Part shown: positions 1-7,011 of the stretch, piece after piece
Position numbering within the stretch: the stretch's first letter is position 1
How the letters are laid out: the number at the start of each line of letters is the position of its first letter
From: Pseudomonadota bacterium
Lineage (GTDB): Bacteria; Myxococcota_A; Polyangia; Polyangiales; Polyangiaceae
NCBI GenBank assembly: GCA_023402175.1
Contig: JAEXCN010000037.1
Coordinates: 1-8,574, forward strand
Direction of reading: 5' to 3'
Length of the DNA stretch: 8,574 bases
Notes under the pieces: generated by a model
What the model was told of the DNA's origin: nothing
What the model saw: the letters and a program-made list of their open reading frames with translations, nothing else
Database searches by the model: none
Translations under genes and position numbers: made by a program

Positions 1-2
1 GT

Positions 3-803
3 CTCAAGGGAACCATCGTCGGCGTCGCGCCGCCGAACGCCGGCGCCGCCCCTGCGCCTGCGCCGGGAACCGTCGCATTCCAGGCGCCGCCTCCCGCTCC
101 CGCGTTCGGCGCCCCGCCGCCCGACGCTGCGCCTCCGCCCGGTGGTGATCACCATCAGTTCGGCTCGCCGCAGGGCGCGAACCCGCTCGGCGCGACCATC
201 GCGCTCGACAGCCCGTCGCCCGCATTCGGCGGTGCGGATTTCGGCGCGCAGCAGCAGTACGGCGGCGCTCCGGCGGATCCGAACGCAGGCATGGGCGGCT
301 TCGGCGCGCCTCCGGGCCAGAACGGCGGTTTCGGCGCTTCGCCCCCGAACGATCCATTCGGCGCTCCGTCCCCGGGCGGAATGGACGCCGGCATGGGCGC
401 TCCGCTCGGCGGTCAGTACGGTGCACCTCCGGTGAACCCCTACGGCGGACCGCCCCAAGGCGGCTTCGGCGCGCCCGGCCCGCAGCCCGGATTCGATCCG
501 ATGAACCCCGGCATGGGCGCCGGCGCGATGCAGCCGTACGGCGTCGGCGCACCGATGGGCGCGCCCGGCATGGGCCCCGGCGCGATGGTCGCGGGCGCAG
601 GGCAGAAGTCATGGATGACGACGCTGCTCCTCGCGCTCTTCGCCGGATACTTCGGCGTGCACCGCTTCTACACGGGGCACACGCTCTTCGGCGTCCTCCA
701 GCTCGTGACGTGCGGCGGCTTCGGCATCTGGCAGCTCGTCGACATCATCTTCATCGCCACCGGCAAGTACACCGACGCGCAAGGCCGCCCGCTCGTGAAG
801 TGA
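3..803 (+). CDS. TM2-domain membrane protein, 5' end outside window
   Basis: The frame is open from the window edge to TGA at 801-803, giving 266 visible residues; the true start lies upstream. The first residues read LKGTIVGVAPP, followed by about 190 residues of low-complexity Pro/Gly/Ala/Met/Phe-rich sequence with recurring GFGAP, GAP and GMG units, probably disordered. From about residue 202 to 255 there is a TM2 domain: two hydrophobic helices (TTLLLALFAGYFG and FGIWQLVDIIFIATG) around the loop motif HRFYTG, with the family's GGFGIWQLVD segment. TM2 proteins are small two-helix membrane proteins of poorly defined function. Here the domain is a C-terminal anchor, so the long N-terminal part would be cytoplasmic or otherwise exposed. 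The unseen N-terminus could carry a zinc ribbon or FHA-type module, but that is a guess. The TM2 assignment is firm; the cellular role is unknown. Confidence 0.88.
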   Translation, partial: LKGTIVGVAPPNAGAAPAPAPGTVAFQAPPPAPAFGAPPPDAAPPPGGDHHQFGSPQGANPLGATIALDSPSPAFGGADFGAQQQYGGAPADPNAGMGGFGAPPGQNGGFGASPPNDPFGAPSPGGMDAGMGAPLGGQYGAPPVNPYGGPPQGGFGAPGPQPGFDPMNPGMGAGAMQPYGVGAPMGAPGMGPGAMVAGAGQKSWMTTLLLALFAGYFGVHRFYTGHTLFGVLQLVTCGGFGIWQLVDIIFIATGKYTDAQGRPLVK

Positions 804-811
804 TCGCGTTC

Positions 812-841
812 CGCGCGCCTCGCTCTCTGCCGAGGCGCGCG
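812..841 (+). terminator. GC-rich stem-loop after the TM2 gene
   Basis: CGCGCGCCTCG (812-822) pairs perfectly with CGAGGCGCGCG (831-841) around the 8-nt loop CTCTCTGC, giving an 11-bp stem that begins 8 nt after the stop codon. There is no T-tract after it, so it is not a classical intrinsic terminator. U-poor hairpins placed like this are common 3' ends in GC-rich genomes. Termination or 3'-end stabilisation is inferred from position. Confidence 0.6.
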
Positions 842-957
842 TGTTCGGTTGTCGCGGCTGTCTCCGTGTTCGGAGTTGTGGGTCGGCGCGTTCGCGTTCG
901 GAGTTGTTGGTCGGCGCGTTCGGAGTTGTTGGTCCGCGCTCGGACTTGTTCTTTCGG
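840..957. repeat. Degenerate short tandem repeat, about 22-bp unit
   Basis: Units built on GTTCGGAGTTGTTGGTCGGC recur head to tail: 868-889 (GTG in place of GTT), 896-917 (best form), 918-939 (GGTCCGC ending), then a decayed unit from about 938 (CTCGGACTTGTT). A further partial unit (GTGTTCGGTTGTCG) lies near 841. A 6-nt insert (GTTCGC) separates the first two full units. No reading frame through it looks like protein. The region is moderately T-rich on the plus strand compared with its surroundings. Function unknown; replication slippage is the likely origin. Confidence 0.7.
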
Positions 958-1004
958 TCCGGGCGACCTCGTCTCGTTCGCGGATGGTCAGGTCGATTCT
1001 CGTC

Positions 1005-1225
1005 GCGGCGAGATTGACAGTGAGACAGGAAGACAGCGAGCCGAGAGGGAGCGAGAGGGCCTTGCGTCACTTCCGAGCTGGCGCCTCGTGGGCGCTCACA
1101 AAACGCTTCGCGTTTTGCTCGCAAAATTGAGTCTCGCTTCCGACCTGCGGGCGGTGATCCACACGGTGCTCACCTCGTGCCGGCTGCGGGGTCGGACGGA
1201 GCTGCTGCCCGCCTCCCGTTCGCTG
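1005..1225 (-). repeat. Intergenic repeat copy A (inverted relative to copy B)
   Basis: Read on the minus strand, this segment aligns almost end to end with plus-strand 1317-1562. Shared blocks occur in the same order: a 19-nt exact match (plus coordinates 1192-1210, partner 1350-1368), GCAGCCGGCA (1178-1187, partner 1373-1382), a CCGTGTGGA block (near 1158-1166), GAGACTCAA, the core GCGAAGC (1105-1111), GTGACG, CCTGTCTTCC-like sequence and TCAATCTC. The copies are clearly related but diverged, with several small indels. I see no convincing coding sequence. The limits are approximate; the outer end near 1005-1012 is sharper than the inner end near 1225. Confidence 0.82.
1099..1126 (-). other. 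Three-arm alternative hairpin module in repeat copy A
   Basis: In repeat orientation (minus strand), TTTTGC is followed by GCAAAA, then by GCGAAGC and TTTTG. The middle arm can pair either with the first arm (plus 1121-1126 with 1113-1118, 2-nt loop) or with the last arm (plus 1110-1117 with 1099-1106, a perfect 8-bp stem with a GAA triloop). The two foldings exclude each other. The same layout with different arm sequences is present in copy B at 1431-1463. Regulatory or recombination function is not known. Confidence 0.65.
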
Positions 1226-1278
1226 CGCCTCGCCTCCATCGCGTGAGCTTTGGGCGCTTTCGCGACGCGTGCGTCATG

Positions 1279-1320
1279 CATCGAAGTCGATGTGTCCGCG
1301 CGAGCTATCGCGCGCGGACA
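1279..1320. other. Two adjacent hairpins in the spacer between repeat copies
   Basis: CATCGA (1279-1284) pairs with TCGATG (1287-1292). Directly after it, TGTCCGCGCG (1293-1302) pairs perfectly over 10 bp with CGCGCGGACA (1311-1320) around the 8-nt loop AGCTATCG. They lie in the roughly 90-nt spacer between repeat copies A and B, so a transcript through the region would place them at the tip of a very long imperfect hairpin. No function can be assigned. Confidence 0.55.
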
Positions 1321-1562
1321 GTGAGACAGGGCGCGGCGGAGCGCGAGATGGGCAGCAGCTCCGTCCGAGCCTGCAGCCGGCAAGGCGTGAGCCCCGTGTG
1401 GAACGAGCTCGCAGCCGGATCGGAGACTCAAATTTCCGGAAGGAAATTGCGAAGCAATTTCCTGGAGGGCACCAGGAGGGTCCAGGTGACGAGTGAGGCG
1501 AGGCCCCTCCCTCTGATCTCCCTGTCTTCCCGGCCTCTCTGTTAATCTCTCTCGCAACGAAG
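1317..1562 (+). repeat. Intergenic repeat copy B (inverted partner of copy A)
   Basis: This is the plus-strand partner of copy A (1005-1225, minus). It starts near GACAGTGAGACAGG (1317-1330). The same 14-mer occurs exactly at 1016-1029, the outer end of copy A. The copy's own right end (about 1533-1546, CGGCCTCTCTGTTA) is an imperfect reverse complement of its left end, so a single unit looks bounded by short terminal inverted repeats, as in a miniature non-autonomous element. It contains the 19-nt block shared with copy A (1350-1368) and the three-arm hairpin module. Its last bases overlap the stem-loop downstream of ychF. No transposase is present in the window, so mobility is inference. 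Confidence 0.8.
1431..1463 (+). other. Three-arm alternative hairpin module in repeat copy B
   Basis: AATTTCC (1431-1437), GGAAATT (1442-1448) and AATTTCC (1456-1462) are three arms in which the middle one can pair with either neighbour. The second pairing extends to a perfect 10-bp stem (1441-1450 with 1454-1463) with a GAA triloop. Compared with copy A, the loop-proximal core GCGAAGC is unchanged, while at least three stem positions have changed on both sides so that pairing is preserved. Confidence 0.68.
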
Positions 1563-1596
1563 GGAAGCGCCCGAGCAACCCTTCGAGGCGAGAGAG
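1547..1596 (-). terminator. Long stem-loop immediately downstream of ychF
   Basis: CTCTCTCGC (1547-1555) pairs perfectly with GCGAGAGAG (1588-1596). After a 2-nt internal mismatch, CGAAGGG (1558-1564) pairs with CCCTTCG (1579-1585). The structure starts 1 nt after the ychF stop codon (1598-1600, minus strand). No U-tract follows on the minus strand, so termination is inferred from placement and stem strength. Its distal arm overlaps the end of repeat copy B, so part of the ychF 3' end may derive from that element. Confidence 0.6.
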
Positions 1597-1597
1597 G

Positions 1598-2716
<1,119 letters not shown>

Positions 2717-2811
2717 GGATGAACGCCGCAGGTAGCACGGCTGCGGCAACGCGTGCAAACACGAGCGAGGGGGGCAGTCCTCACCCGGTCGTGCTATGGC
2801 GGCGCGCGGCC

Positions 2812-3696
2812 ATGCTGGAAGGGGAAGAGCGGCTCGGCGAGATGGTTGGAGGGCGCTACGTGCTGCGTGGCATCCTCGGCCAGGGCGGCCAGAGCGTGAT
2901 CTACCGGGCCAGAGACCAGATCCACGGCGACGACGTCGCCGTGAAGATCAGCAGGGGCGACGATCGCGACGGCGTCGATCGGCTGTTCCGCGAAGCGCAT
3001 GCGCTTCACTCGCTCGACGGCACCGCAGCGCTTCGTGTCCTCCACCAGACGCACACTGCCGACGGCGCAGCGTGCCTGGTGACCGAGCTCCTGCAAGGCA
3101 AGGATCTGAACGAGCACCTCCGCGCGCTCGAGGTGGGTGGCCACCGAATGAGCGCGCCCGAGATCATCGAGACGTTCGATCCAATCGTGAAGACGCTCGA
3201 CGCCGCGCACGAGCGCGGCATCGTGCATCGCGACATCAAGCCAGAGAACATCTTCGTCATCGATGCCGCGTATGGCGGCGGCGTGCGGCTCCTCGATTTC
3301 GGCTTCACGCGGTTCGTCAATGCGCGCCCGATGACGGCGCCGGGGCTCGTCGCGGGCTCGCCGATGTACCTCGCGCCGGAGGCGTGGTCGGGGTCGGCGG
3401 ACGCCGATCATCGTGCGGACGTCTATGCGCTCGGCGTCGTTCTGTACCGTGTGCTCGCCGGCCACGTGCCGTTCACGGGGCGCATCCACGAGCTGCTCCA
3501 GATCGTGCGCACCGCGCCGCGACCCGGCCTGCATGCGCTGCGGCCCGATATGCCGGAGGTGATCGACGGCTGGGTGAAGCTCGCGCTCGCGATCGACCGG
3601 GAGGACCGGTTCCAGAATGCCTCGGCTCTCTGGAGCGCGCTTCTCACGTGTTTCGAGCGCGCGAGCGCGCCGCCGGTTCGAACCATCGGAGATTGA
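2812..3696 (+). CDS. Soluble Hanks-type serine/threonine protein kinase
   Basis: The product is 294 residues, essentially one protein kinase domain. Motifs in order: glycine-rich loop GQGGQSVIYRA (23-33), catalytic lysine in VAVK (K45), the alpha-C glutamate in FREA (E61), catalytic loop HRDIKPEN (139-146), DFG (162-164), activation segment GSPMYLAPE (182-190), helix-F aspartate in RADVYALGV (D203) and an Arg in DREDRF (R267). All catalytic residues are present, so it should be active. The glycine loop has QS where MG is more usual. There is no transmembrane helix, sensor domain or long tail, so it is a stand-alone cytosolic kinase whose partner must be encoded elsewhere. I prefer ATG 2812; in-frame alternatives are ATG 2719, inside the divergent promoter region next to ychF, and GTG 2791. 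None has a convincing Shine-Dalgarno. Such kinases are abundant in Myxococcota. Substrate unknown. Confidence 0.93.
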   Translation: MLEGEERLGEMVGGRYVLRGILGQGGQSVIYRARDQIHGDDVAVKISRGDDRDGVDRLFREAHALHSLDGTAALRVLHQTHTADGAACLVTELLQGKDLNEHLRALEVGGHRMSAPEIIETFDPIVKTLDAAHERGIVHRDIKPENIFVIDAAYGGGVRLLDFGFTRFVNARPMTAPGLVAGSPMYLAPEAWSGSADADHRADVYALGVVLYRVLAGHVPFTGRIHELLQIVRTAPRPGLHALRPDMPEVIDGWVKLALAIDREDRFQNASALWSALLTCFERASAPPVRTIGD

Positions 3697-3748
3697 GCTT
3701 CGAGCAGCGGCTCGACGGAATGCAAGCAACGGAATGCGCGCATGGCCG

Positions 3749-3769
3749 TCATGGCTGAGCTCGCCATGA
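3749..3769 (+). terminator. Stem-loop between kinase and VanW genes
   Basis: TCATGGC (3749-3755) and GCCATGA (3763-3769) form a perfect 7-bp stem with a 7-nt loop containing the palindrome GAGCTC. It lies 52 nt after the kinase stop. A weak T-rich run (TTCTTTG) follows about 10 nt later. It could end the kinase transcript, but placement is the only support. Just upstream, ACGGAATGC is directly repeated (3715-3723 and 3729-3737). Confidence 0.4.
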
Positions 3770-3820
3770 GTTGCCGCTTCTTTGACCCGACCACGCGGAG
3801 CGTTCGACGATCGCGCTCGC

Positions 3821-5443
3821 GTGGAGCTCGGAGTCTCGGTTGTCTCGAAGCTGAAGGTCCTTCGTCCGAGGGGGAGGCACGATCTCCTGCGCGTGCTGAT
3901 CTGCTCGGTCGTCGGCGGTTTTGCGGGCTGGATCGCCGCGTCGCCTGGACGGCCGATGCCGCTCGTCGACGCGGCCGGGACAGTTCCGGAGGTGACGCTC
4001 GACGGCAAGCCGCTGCCGATCATCGAAGGCAACCCGACGAAGATGCTCGAAGCCGCGCGTGAGATCGCGCGCGCGTACGTCTCCGGCGAGGTCTCCGTCG
4101 CCGTGCCTCCCGCAGTCGGTGCGGGCACGATCACGCGTACACGCGAGGAGCTCGGCGCGCGTGTAGAGGCGGCGCGTCTCGAGAGCCTCGTGAATCAGCT
4201 CGTCGACCGGCGATCGGCGATGCGCCGCGCGCATGCTCAGCATGCGGCGGCCGGCGTTGCGCACCCGCTCGCGCTGCCCCTTCCGGTGACGGTCGACGGC
4301 GAGCAAGCGCTCGCCGCGCTCCTCACCGTGAAGGACGATCTCGACAAGGCGCCCGTAGACGCACGGCTCGATCTCGATCGTCGGACCGTGCAGCCGGAAG
4401 AGAACGGCCGACGCGTGGACGTCTACGCGACGCTCGCGCGTCTCGACGCGGCCCTCCTCCGAGGGGAGCGCACGATGGACGCCGTCGTCGAGACCGTGCC
4501 GGCAGCGCGAACTGCGGCGAGCATCGGGGAAGTCGAGATCGACGACGTGCTCGGCTACTTCGAGACGAGGTACACGCCGGACAGGAAGCACGCCGACAGG
4601 ACGTTCAACCTCCGGCTCGCCGCCTCGAAGCTCGACGGGCACGTGATCATGCCGGGCGAGGTCTTCGACTTCAACGAAGTGGTCGGCCCACGCTCCGAAG
4701 CGAACGGCTACAAGGTCGCGCCCGTCATCGCGCAAGGCGAGCTCGTCGACGGCATCGGCGGCGGTACCTGCCAGATCGCCGGAACCCTGCACGGCGCTGC
4801 GTACTTCGCGGGCCTCGACATCGTCGAGCGCAGGCCGCACACGCGACCCAGCTTCTACATCAAGATGGGGATGGACGCGGCGGTCGCGTACCCGACGATC
4901 ACGCTCCGTCTCCGGAATCCGTTCTCGCATCCGATCGTCCTCCGCGAGACCGTGCAGGACGGGATCGTCCGCGCGGAGATCCTCGGACCGAAGCGCACGC
5001 GCGACGTCACGTACGTCCGGAAGATCAACGAAGTAGTCGCGTTCAACGAGGTCGAGAAGCCCGATCCGAAGATCCCGAAGGGAGAGCGCGTCCTGTCGCA
5101 GCGCGGGATCCCTGGCTTCAAGGTCACGCGCTACCGCATCCTTCGTGACGGATCGTTCGCCGTGCGCGAGCACGATACGGACACGTATCCGCCGACGCAG
5201 CAGATCTGGCGCGTCGGGACAGGCGAGGAGAATGCGAGCTTCGACGGCGGCGGCGACGAGCATCCGGAGTACGTCGCCGACGAGTACCTCACGATCTCGC
5301 AAGGGCCTCATGTGGTCGACCCGCGCGCGCGACCCGGTGCACCCGAGAAGCCCGGCGGTCCGATGGTCGAGTCCCGTGTCGCGGGCAAGTACGGCACGCG
5401 AGGCTGGACCGTGCGCGAGGGCTTTGCCAAGCGCGTCGACTGA
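3821..5443 (+). CDS. VanW-domain protein with N-terminal membrane anchor
   Basis: With a GTG start at 3821 the product has 540 residues. A basic N-terminus (SKLKVLRPRGRHDLLR) precedes one hydrophobic segment (about 24-40, LRVLICSVVGGFAGWIA), predicting a signal-anchor with the rest periplasmic. Residues about 55-255 form a region resembling the putative peptidoglycan-binding domain that often precedes VanW. The VanW domain spans about 259-389: RTFNLRLAASKLDG, then PGEVFDFNEVVGPR, GGGTCQIAGTLHGAAYFAGLD, and YPTITLRLRNPFSHPI. A distinct C-terminal part without a recognisable G5 domain follows. VanW-family proteins are named after a vancomycin-resistance accessory protein, but their biochemical role is not established; a role in cell-wall contact is inferred. 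The start is uncertain: TTG 3782 would add 13 residues, and GTG 3893 would leave the hydrophobic segment at the extreme N-terminus. The stop is 18 bp before coaBC. Confidence 0.88.
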   Translation: MELGVSVVSKLKVLRPRGRHDLLRVLICSVVGGFAGWIAASPGRPMPLVDAAGTVPEVTLDGKPLPIIEGNPTKMLEAAREIARAYVSGEVSVAVPPAVGAGTITRTREELGARVEAARLESLVNQLVDRRSAMRRAHAQHAAAGVAHPLALPLPVTVDGEQALAALLTVKDDLDKAPVDARLDLDRRTVQPEENGRRVDVYATLARLDAALLRGERTMDAVVETVPAARTAASIGEVEIDDVLGYFETRYTPDRKHADRTFNLRLAASKLDGHVIMPGEVFDFNEVVGPRSEANGYKVAPVIAQGELVDGIGGGTCQIAGTLHGAAYFAGLDIVERRPHTRPSFYIKMGMDAAVAYPTITLRLRNPFSHPIVLRETVQDGIVRAEILGPKRTRDVTYVRKINEVVAFNEVEKPDPKIPKGERVLSQRGIPGFKVTRYRILRDGSFAVREHDTDTYPPTQQIWRVGTGEENASFDGGGDEHPEYVADEYLTISQGPHVVDPRARPGAPEKPGGPMVESRVAGKYGTRGWTVREGFAKRVD

Positions 5444-5454
5444 GCCTATGTCAC

Positions 5455-5458
5455 GGAG
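5455..5458 (+). promoter_or_regulatory. Ribosome-binding site of coaBC
   Basis: GGAG at 5455-5458 lies 3 nt before ATG 5462 in the 18-bp gap after the VanW gene. The spacing is short, but it is the only candidate and it fixes the coaBC start. Confidence 0.55.
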
Positions 5459-5461
5459 ACC

Positions 5462-6682
5462 ATGAGCGACGAACGTCAGGTGGTCGCGCTCGCCGTCACT
5501 GGCAGCGTCGCGGCGTACAAGGCGGTCGAGGTCGCGCGCCTCCTCGTCAAGGCCGGGCACCGCGTGCTGCCGCTGATGACGTCGTCGGCGACGCGCTTCG
5601 TCGGTCCGGTGACGCTCTCGGGCATCTGCGGGCAGCCGGTGGCGACGGACATGTGGGATCCGAGCTATCCCGGCGAGCTCCACGTCGCCATCGCCGATCG
5701 CGCGGACGTCGTCGCGATCGTGCCGGCCACCGCAGACATCCTCGCGCGCCTCGCGCAGGGCCGCGCGGACGACCTCGTCTCGGCGACCGCGCTCTGCGCG
5801 CGCGGACCGGTGCTGGTGGCTCCGGCGATGCATCCGCGGATGTGGAACCATCCGGCCACGCAGAAGAACCTCGAGGTGCTCGCGAAGTACGGACGCGTGC
5901 GCGTCGTGGGACCCGTCGTCGGCCCGGTGGCATCGGGCGACGTCGGGATGGGACGGATGGAGGAGCCCGCGGCGATCGCACGCGCGATCGTGGACGCGCT
6001 CGGCGGCGTGGCCGGAGATCTCGCCGGCAAGCGCATCGTCGTGACGGCGGGGCCGACGTTCGAGCCGGTCGATCCGGTGCGTTTCCTCGGCAATCGATCG
6101 AGCGGGAAGATGGGTTTCGCGCTCGCGGCTCGTGCAGCTGCGCGCGGAGCCAAGGTCGTCCTCGTCGCGGGACCGGTTGCTCTCGCGACGCCGCCCGGCG
6201 TCGAGCGCATCGACGTGGAGACCGCCGAGCAGATGCGCGCTGCGCTCGCGAGCACACTCGGTCCCGATCAGAACGGCGCGGACGCGCTCGTGATGGCCGC
6301 CGCGGTCGCGGACTTCCGGCCGGCGACGGCGAGCGCCACGAAGATCAAGAAGGACGGGGGAGAGCCTCCGGCCATCGGGCTCGCGCGCAATCCGGATCTC
6401 ATCGCCGACATCGCTGCGAAGCGAACGGCCAGGTCTCCGGTGCTCGTCGCATTCGCGCTCGAGACTGGCGACGATGCGCAGGTGATCGCCTACGCGACGA
6501 AGAAGCTGGCGCAGAAGAAGGTCGATCTCATCGTAGCGAACGCCGCGCACGAATCGCTCGGGCGAACCGAGAACCGCGTGGCGATCGTCGACGCGACCGG
6601 AGCGGCGCCCTTCGTAGCGGGCGAGAAGAACGCTCTTGCCGATCGCATCCTCGATCGCGTCGCTACGCTCCTGAGCTCCTAG
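5462..6682 (+). CDS. coaBC: Bifunctional phosphopantothenoylcysteine decarboxylase / phosphopantothenate-cysteine ligase
   Basis: The 406-residue product matches the length and domain order of CoaBC (Dfp). The cytosolic enzyme ligates cysteine to 4'-phosphopantothenate (CoaB), then decarboxylates the product (CoaC, FMN-dependent) to 4'-phosphopantetheine for coenzyme A. The CoaC half (1-185) shows TGSVAAYK (13-20), the catalytic-type His in ELHVAIADRADV (H74), PATADILARLAQGRADDL (88-105) and PAMHPRMW (121-128). The CoaB half (190-406) shows AGPTFEPVDPVRF, NRSSGKMGFALA (211-222), AAAVADFRPA (279-288), KIKK (294-297), LARNPDLIADIA and the C-terminal VDLIVAN. Compared with the E. coli enzyme as I recall it, the Asn of PASANT is D92, the Asn of PxMNxxMW is H124, and Cys158 of the flap is S158. 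These variants resemble the actinobacterial form. It is probably cotranscribed with the VanW gene and converges on the small minus-strand gene. Confidence 0.97.
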   Translation: MSDERQVVALAVTGSVAAYKAVEVARLLVKAGHRVLPLMTSSATRFVGPVTLSGICGQPVATDMWDPSYPGELHVAIADRADVVAIVPATADILARLAQGRADDLVSATALCARGPVLVAPAMHPRMWNHPATQKNLEVLAKYGRVRVVGPVVGPVASGDVGMGRMEEPAAIARAIVDALGGVAGDLAGKRIVVTAGPTFEPVDPVRFLGNRSSGKMGFALAARAAARGAKVVLVAGPVALATPPGVERIDVETAEQMRAALASTLGPDQNGADALVMAAAVADFRPATASATKIKKDGGEPPAIGLARNPDLIADIAAKRTARSPVLVAFALETGDDAQVIAYATKKLAQKKVDLIVANAAHESLGRTENRVAIVDATGAAPFVAGEKNALADRILDRVATLLSS

Positions 6683-6771
6683 CTCGTTCTACTTCGCCCC
6701 GCAGACGTTCCCGAGCCGATCGCGACCGACGGGTGTCCGCACCGACGCTGGGCACCGACGAGCAGCGCGGC

Positions 6772-6996
6772 TCAGAGGCAGCGATCGAAATCGCGGAGCG
6801 CGAGGAGGACGTCCTTGGCGTAGGCGCGCGAGGCCGGATCGAACGAGAGCACCGCGCGCCGAGCCTGCTCGATCGCGGGGACGAGCGTGTCGTTCCACAC
6901 GACCCTGACGTTCAGGTGCGTTCGATTCACTTTGTTGCGGATGTCTTCTGCCAAGAAAGCGAGCTCCTCGAGCTCCGAGTCGATGTGGTTCTGCAC
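6772..6996 (-). CDS. Small conserved-looking helical hypothetical protein
   Basis: This 74-residue protein starts at GTG 6994-6996, with AAGGAG (7002-7007, minus strand) 5 nt upstream, the best Shine-Dalgarno in the window. It starts 15 bp after the stop of the barrel-protein gene, so the two are probably cotranscribed. The sequence is mixed-charge and apparently all helical: an acidic N-terminal segment (SELEELAFLAEDIRNKVN), a central VRVVWNDTLVPAIEQARRAVL, and ALRDFDRCL at the end. There is no signal peptide or membrane segment, so it is predicted cytosolic. I recognise no family. A role as an adaptor or helical-bundle protein would be speculation. Confidence 0.72.
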   Translation of the reverse strand: MQNHIDSELEELAFLAEDIRNKVNRTHLNVRVVWNDTLVPAIEQARRAVLSFDPASRAYAKDVLLALRDFDRCL

Positions 6997-7001
6997 GGCG
7001 A

Positions 7002-7007
7002 CTCCTT
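7002..7007 (-). promoter_or_regulatory. Strong ribosome-binding site of the small protein
   Basis: AAGGAG on the minus strand lies 5 nt before the GTG start at 6996, inside the 15-bp gap after the upstream gene. This is the main evidence that the short frame is a real gene and that the GTG is its start. Confidence 0.7.
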
Positions 7008-7011
7008 CACG

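Noticed and set aside
868..939. Possible CRISPR array.
   Set aside because: Units abut with no unique spacers of regular length, and no cas genes are present.
1096..1578. A 160-residue minus-strand open frame (and plus-strand frames at 1177-1545) across the inverted repeats, in which similar peptide strings appear on both strands.
   Set aside because: The peptide similarity is explained by the inverted DNA repeat. The composition is Arg/Ser/Ala-rich as expected of out-of-frame GC-rich DNA, with no domain, no ribosome-binding site and frame-breaking indels between the copies.
2717..2758. Extension of ychF to an upstream ATG at 2758.
   Set aside because: It adds 14 residues with no family counterpart, and the family N-terminus starts at the internal Met.
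3715..3737. Direct repeat ACGGAATGC twice, 14 bp apart, after the kinase gene.
   Set aside because: Only two 9-bp copies, with no associated structure; could be chance.
3749..6550. A 933-residue minus-strand open frame antisense to the VanW and coaBC genes.
   Set aside because: It is Arg/Asp/His-rich shadow coding, opposite two genes with unmistakable family motifs. Long antisense frames are routine at this GC content.
6689..6898. A 69-residue minus-strand frame overlapping the small helical protein.
   Set aside because: It overlaps a frame with an excellent ribosome-binding site, is Arg-rich and has no start signal. I also considered whether its end (VCGAK) is a frameshifted tail of the small protein, but nothing supports that.
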